The translations under genes and the position numbers were made by a program. This document shows positions 60,931 through 64,000 of a stretch of DNA of 64,000 nucleotides, one piece after another. Within the stretch, counting starts at the first letter, position 1. Every line of letters starts with the position of its first letter. Source of the DNA: Planctomycetota bacterium (GTDB lineage: Bacteria; Planctomycetota; UBA1135; GCA-002686595); NCBI GenBank assembly GCA_016220085.1, contig JACRIN010000004.1, forward strand, positions 62,001 to 126,000, read 5' to 3'. The notes below the pieces were generated by a model that saw only the letters and a program-made list of their open reading frames with translations, was not told the DNA's origin and searched no databases.

Positions 60931-62682
60931 TCAGAGCTTACCCGCGCGCTTCAGCGTCTCGGCGTCCTGACCGTCGATCGCGCCGACCGGCAGCGCCACC
61001 GCGAACTTCGAATCGCCGCGGACCTGGAACTGCGGCGGCGCGGGGAACAGTGCCTCGCCGTTCCACGTCGCGACCAGCCGCCAGATCCCTTCGTCGAGGT
61101 TCTCGACGAGCAGCGGCTGGTCCGCCGGGATCACGCGCTCCGCGAACGGCGCGCCGTTGACCGTGCAGACGATCGGCAGGCCCTGATGGCGATTCGGGAA
61201 CTCGAGCGCGAGCTTGCCGAGCGCGCCGGTGTCCGGCCGCAACACGAGCTCGACCTTGGTGTCGGTCGCGCGCACCGCCTTGACCGCGCGCAGCTTGCCG
61301 TCGGCGCTCTCGGCGATCAGATAACGCGTCGGCGCCATCTTCTCCCACGCGCTGAGCGAGAAACCGCCGTCGAAGCCGGTCTTCGCGCGCTGCACGCACA
61401 TCGGGAACGTCGGCCACACCTCGGCTTCGAGGAACGCGGAGGCTTGCCCGAAGTGGTTGAGCAACGCGAGCGTGCGATCGGGCGCCTCGAGCCGCACGTC
61501 GGCGTTCTCCACCGGTCGTCCTGCTTCGTCGAGCACGCGCCCGGAGACGGTCGGCGCCGCTTCGAACTTCAGGACGACGTCCTTCACCTCGCCCTCGCGG
61601 ATCGTCACCCGCGTCACCGGCGGTGTCGCGACGCAACCGAGCAGGTACGCGCGGACGTCGACGTCGCCCTCGGGCAGGTCGCGGACCTCGAACGTCTGGC
61701 CCGCGGGCAACGGCACCGGGTTGACGACGTGCCATGGGTAGTTGCGCTGGCCGGCGAGCTCGCCGTAGGAACCGAACGCGACGCTCTTCATCAACACGAG
61801 CTCGGCGGCGCCCGTGCTCGGCGCGTTCGAAAACGTGACGCGCAGCCCGCCGGAGCGGCGCATCTGGAACAGGAAGCGATCGCTGGGCACGTTGCTGGCG
61901 CGCGCGACACCGATCAGCTCGCGATAGCTCGCGTAGCCGTCCTTGCGCAGGATCAAGAGCAACTTGTCGCCCGCGGTCATCGACGGGAAGTGGAACGCGC
62001 CCTCGATGTCGGTGGTCGAGCGCTGGCCGTCGAGCTCGACTTCGACGTCGGCGAGCGGCTTGTTCTCCGCTGCGTCGAACACGCGGCCGCGCATCGACGC
62101 GGGCGCGTCGTAGCTGATGTTCAGCGGTGTGTCCTTGTTCGCGCGCAACAGGAGCTCGCGCGTCGAGCCGCCGATGCCGGTGCCCTCGGTCTCGACGATC
62201 GAAAGCCCGGGATAGAGGTCGGACGCGCCGAACGCGCCTTCCTCGTTGCAGTAGAGGATGCGCCCCGCGTTGAGCCCGCGCGTGAACGTGACCTTGCCGA
62301 CGACCGGGATGCCGGCTTCGCGCACGAGCGTGCCCGCGAGCCGCGCGTTGCGTCCGCTGCCGAGCGGCGGCACGCCTTCGACCGAGGGCAGGCTGCCGTC
62401 GACGACGAGCTCGAGCGCGAGCTTCACCGGCCAAGCGACCGTCGTGTACGCGTCGTCGGCAACCGGCGCGACGCCGACCGCGTCGCCGATCAGCTCGAGC
62501 CGCGGCTTCGTCTCGCTCGCCACCGACTCGGCGGCCGCCGCCCGACTTTGCGCGGTCGGCGCGGCGACCACGATCTCGTGCTTGGCGGGCGTTCGGAACG
62601 CGAACCACACGCCGACCGAGCCGGCGGCGACGACGACGAGCACCAGAACGAGGACGAGCAGCGGTTTGGAGCGTGAAGCCAT
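60931..62682 (-). CDS. Exported carboxypeptidase-regulatory-like protein
   Basis: A 583-residue protein with an N-terminal signal/anchor (LLVLVLVLVVVAAGSVGVWF). It contains several carboxypeptidase-regulatory/beta-sandwich modules with the usual [RG]-x-V-x-D-x-x-x-x-P-[VL] opening: MRGRVFDAAENKPLADVEVE, ATDI-type turn GAFHFPSM, and VSGRVLDEAGRPVENADVRL. No enzyme motif is present. Same class as the 1062-residue protein at 35.3-38.5 kb, but single gene. Probably periplasmic or surface-bound, of unknown role. Stop lies just outside the 75-bp array. Confidence 0.78.
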   Translation of the reverse strand: MASRSKPLLVLVLVLVVVAAGSVGVWFAFRTPAKHEIVVAAPTAQSRAAAAESVASETKPRLELIGDAVGVAPVADDAYTTVAWPVKLALELVVDGSLPSVEGVPPLGSGRNARLAGTLVREAGIPVVGKVTFTRGLNAGRILYCNEEGAFGASDLYPGLSIVETEGTGIGGSTRELLLRANKDTPLNISYDAPASMRGRVFDAAENKPLADVEVELDGQRSTTDIEGAFHFPSMTAGDKLLLILRKDGYASYRELIGVARASNVPSDRFLFQMRRSGGLRVTFSNAPSTGAAELVLMKSVAFGSYGELAGQRNYPWHVVNPVPLPAGQTFEVRDLPEGDVDVRAYLLGCVATPPVTRVTIREGEVKDVVLKFEAAPTVSGRVLDEAGRPVENADVRLEAPDRTLALLNHFGQASAFLEAEVWPTFPMCVQRAKTGFDGGFSLSAWEKMAPTRYLIAESADGKLRAVKAVRATDTKVELVLRPDTGALGKLALEFPNRHQGLPIVCTVNGAPFAERVIPADQPLLVENLDEGIWRLVATWNGEALFPAPPQFQVRGDSKFAVALPVGAIDGQDAETLKRAGKL

Positions 62683-62721
62683 GCAGGTTCGGTCGCGTGC
62701 GATTCTAGCCGCCGCGGCGCC

Positions 62722-64000
62722 TCACCCGCGAAGCAAGTACGAGACCGCTCCGCCTCCTACGGCGCCGATCAGCAGCGTGGTGACCATCCCCGTGCGAAAG
62801 CGCAAGGCGGCGACGCAGCAAACGAGCGAAAGCGCTAGCGCGAGCGCGTCGACGCTCGACAGGACCGGCCTCGCGATCGCGACCGGACCGACGCGCAACA
62901 CGCCGACCTCGCCGAAGACGACGTGGAGCGCAAACGTCGCCGAGAGGTTCGCGATGACGCCGACGACCGCCGCGGTGATCGCGGAGAGCGCGCCGGCGAG
63001 CGCTCGGTTGCCGCGCAACGCCTCGACGTACGGCGCGCCGAGGAAGATCCAGAGGAAGCACGGCACGAAGGTCACCCACGTCGTCAACGCGGCGCCGCAG
63101 AGGCCCGCGGCGAGCGGCGAGAGCTCGCCGGGGTGATTCCACGCGCCGAGGAAGCCGACGAACTGCGTCACCAAGATCAGCGGTCCCGGCGTGGTCTCGG
63201 CGAGGCCGAGGCCGTCGATCATCTGCTCGGTCGAGAGCCAACCGAAGCTCTGCGCCGCGGCTTGCGCGACGTACGAGAGCACCGCGTACGCGCCGCCGAA
63301 CGTCACCAGCGCCGCGCGACTGAAGAACGCGCCGATGTCGAAGAGCACGCCGTCCGTGCCGACGGTCGCAGCGATCAGCGCGAACGGCGCGGCCCACAGC
63401 GCGAGGCAGGTCGCGAGCACGCGCACCGCGCGCCACGCGTTGGGCCGCGTGTGTTCGAGCTCGCCCGCGGCGAACGCGGCGTCCACGACCGGCTCGCGCT
63501 CCGGCTCGCTCAGGGCGCTCGCGCCGGCTGCATCGCGGGCGCCGGTCGAGTCGCGTGCATCGCGCGCTCCGGTCGACTCGCTCGCGGCGCTCGCTCCGGG
63601 CAACTCGCGCACATCGCGCGCTCCGGTGGACCGGGGCGCGTGGCCGTCGCCGCTGGGCAGCACGCCGGGCGCGACGCGCGCGGCGACGAACCCGAAGAGC
63701 CCGGCCCCGAGCACGACCCACGGGAACGGCACCGCGAACACGAACAGCGCGAGGAACGCCGCGACCGCGAGTCCGACGTGCGCTCGCGACCTCAACGCGC
63801 GCTTCGCGACGCGCCACAGCGCTTCCGCGACGATCGCGATCACCGCGGGCTTCAGACCGAAGAAGAGCGCGCCGACCCAACCGACCGATTGGAAGCTCGC
63901 GTAGAGCACCGACAGCGCGAGCACCATGCACGCGCCGGGCAAGACGAACAGCACGCCCGCCGCGAGCCCACCGCGCGTGCCGTGCATCAGCCAACCGATG
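62722..64000 (-). CDS. chrA: ChrA-family chromate transporter, N-terminus outside window
   Basis: Membrane transporter of the CHR family (chromate efflux). Reading continues to the right edge with ChrA-like IGWLMHGTRGG, so the N-terminus is missing. Two homologous CHR halves are visible: FVLPGACMVLALSVLYASF in the first, and LVTFGGAYAVLSYVAQ and GLAETTPGPLILVTQFVGF in the second. They are separated by a linker with four 9-residue repeats of STGARD type. About ten helices are seen. Chromate is the known substrate of characterised members; this one may differ. Confidence 0.9.
   Translation of the reverse strand, partial: IGWLMHGTRGGLAAGVLFVLPGACMVLALSVLYASFQSVGWVGALFFGLKPAVIAIVAEALWRVAKRALRSRAHVGLAVAAFLALFVFAVPFPWVVLGAGLFGFVAARVAPGVLPSGDGHAPRSTGARDVRELPGASAASESTGARDARDSTGARDAAGASALSEPEREPVVDAAFAAGELEHTRPNAWRAVRVLATCLALWAAPFALIAATVGTDGVLFDIGAFFSRAALVTFGGAYAVLSYVAQAAAQSFGWLSTEQMIDGLGLAETTPGPLILVTQFVGFLGAWNHPGELSPLAAGLCGAALTTWVTFVPCFLWIFLGAPYVEALRGNRALAGALSAITAAVVGVIANLSATFALHVVFGEVGVLRVGPVAIARPVLSSVDALALALSLVCCVAALRFRTGMVTTLLIGAVGGGAVSYLLRG
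63523..63630. repeat. 27-bp tandem array inside chrA linker
   Basis: Four exact 27-bp periods (63523, 63550, 63577, 63604) coding for STGARDAAG, STGARDARD, LPGASAASE and STGARDVRE between the two CHR halves. Like the FecR-like linker array, this one is in-frame and in a hydrophilic, probably unstructured segment. Confidence 0.85.

Overview
The window is a very GC-rich bacterial chromosome segment from a Gram-negative organism. Envelope genes point that way: an Mla-type lipid transporter, TolC/MFP/ABC export, a SppA-like protease and many lipoproteins. Several traits suggest a planctomycete-like or similar deep-branching lineage: secreted carboxypeptidase-regulatory-like proteins, a sigma/FecR pair, a PKD-domain subtilase, unusual small operons, and nrfA with a CxxCH first heme. 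That placement is inference only. Coding is dense on both strands, with many GTGA/ATGA start-stop overlaps. I saw no rRNA, convincing tRNA, IS element, prophage or CRISPR array.

Layout. 1-7.1 kb: the inner end of a TPR lipoprotein, a small lipoprotein, trpS, then an operon of a WPFF-repeat lipoprotein with mlaE, mlaF and mlaD. 7.3-10.5 kb: CoA-binding protein, DinB-like protein, methyltransferase, YebC. 10.7-15.2 kb: surface-sugar genes (wecB, GT2, methyltransferase, GT-C membrane transferase). 15.2-16.3 kb: nth and cyaY. 16.4-19.2 kb: a secreted propeller-like protein and a LysR regulator. 19.3-21.2 kb: nrfHA, nitrite reduction to ammonium. 21.5-27.1 kb: a SppA-like gene broken by an in-frame TAG, a NorR-like NO-sensing sigma-54 activator, and divergently a rubrerythrin plus Fe-S oxidoreductase behind a good -24/-12 promoter with two upstream palindromes. 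27.2-32.6 kb: a NAD-linked [NiFe] hydrogenase operon (hoxF, hoxU, hoxY, hoxH, protease, hypA). 33.6-38.5 kb: an unrecognised operon of a sigma-region-4-like protein, a helical repeat protein, a 60-residue secreted peptide and a 1062-residue multi-domain exported protein. 38.8-45.8 kb: a Cys-rich secreted protein, then lipoprotein TolC, MFP, ABC ATPase, two FtsX-type permeases and a Cys-containing lipoprotein. 45.8-53 kb: DUF2214-like protein, PKD subtilase, FecR anti-sigma, ECF sigma factor, a hypothetical protein, truD. 53.5-60.5 kb: hutU and hutH, each followed by a PAP2 phosphatase, around an OpgB/LtaS-type phosphoglycerol transferase. 60.9-64 kb: a second carboxypeptidase-regulatory-like protein and chrA, cut by the window edge.

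How the genes fit together. The 19-33 kb block reads as an anaerobic/microaerobic redox region: hydrogenase supplies NADH, NrfHA removes nitrite and can reduce NO, and a NorR-like sensor probably switches on rubrerythrin and its Fe-S partner under nitrosative stress.

The most unusual window-scale feature is a set of at least nine unrelated short tandem arrays (periods 9, 10, 15, 15, 27, 33, 33, 57 and 75 bp). Most lie in the gaps just after genes; two lie inside hydrophilic linkers of genes (fecR-like and chrA).
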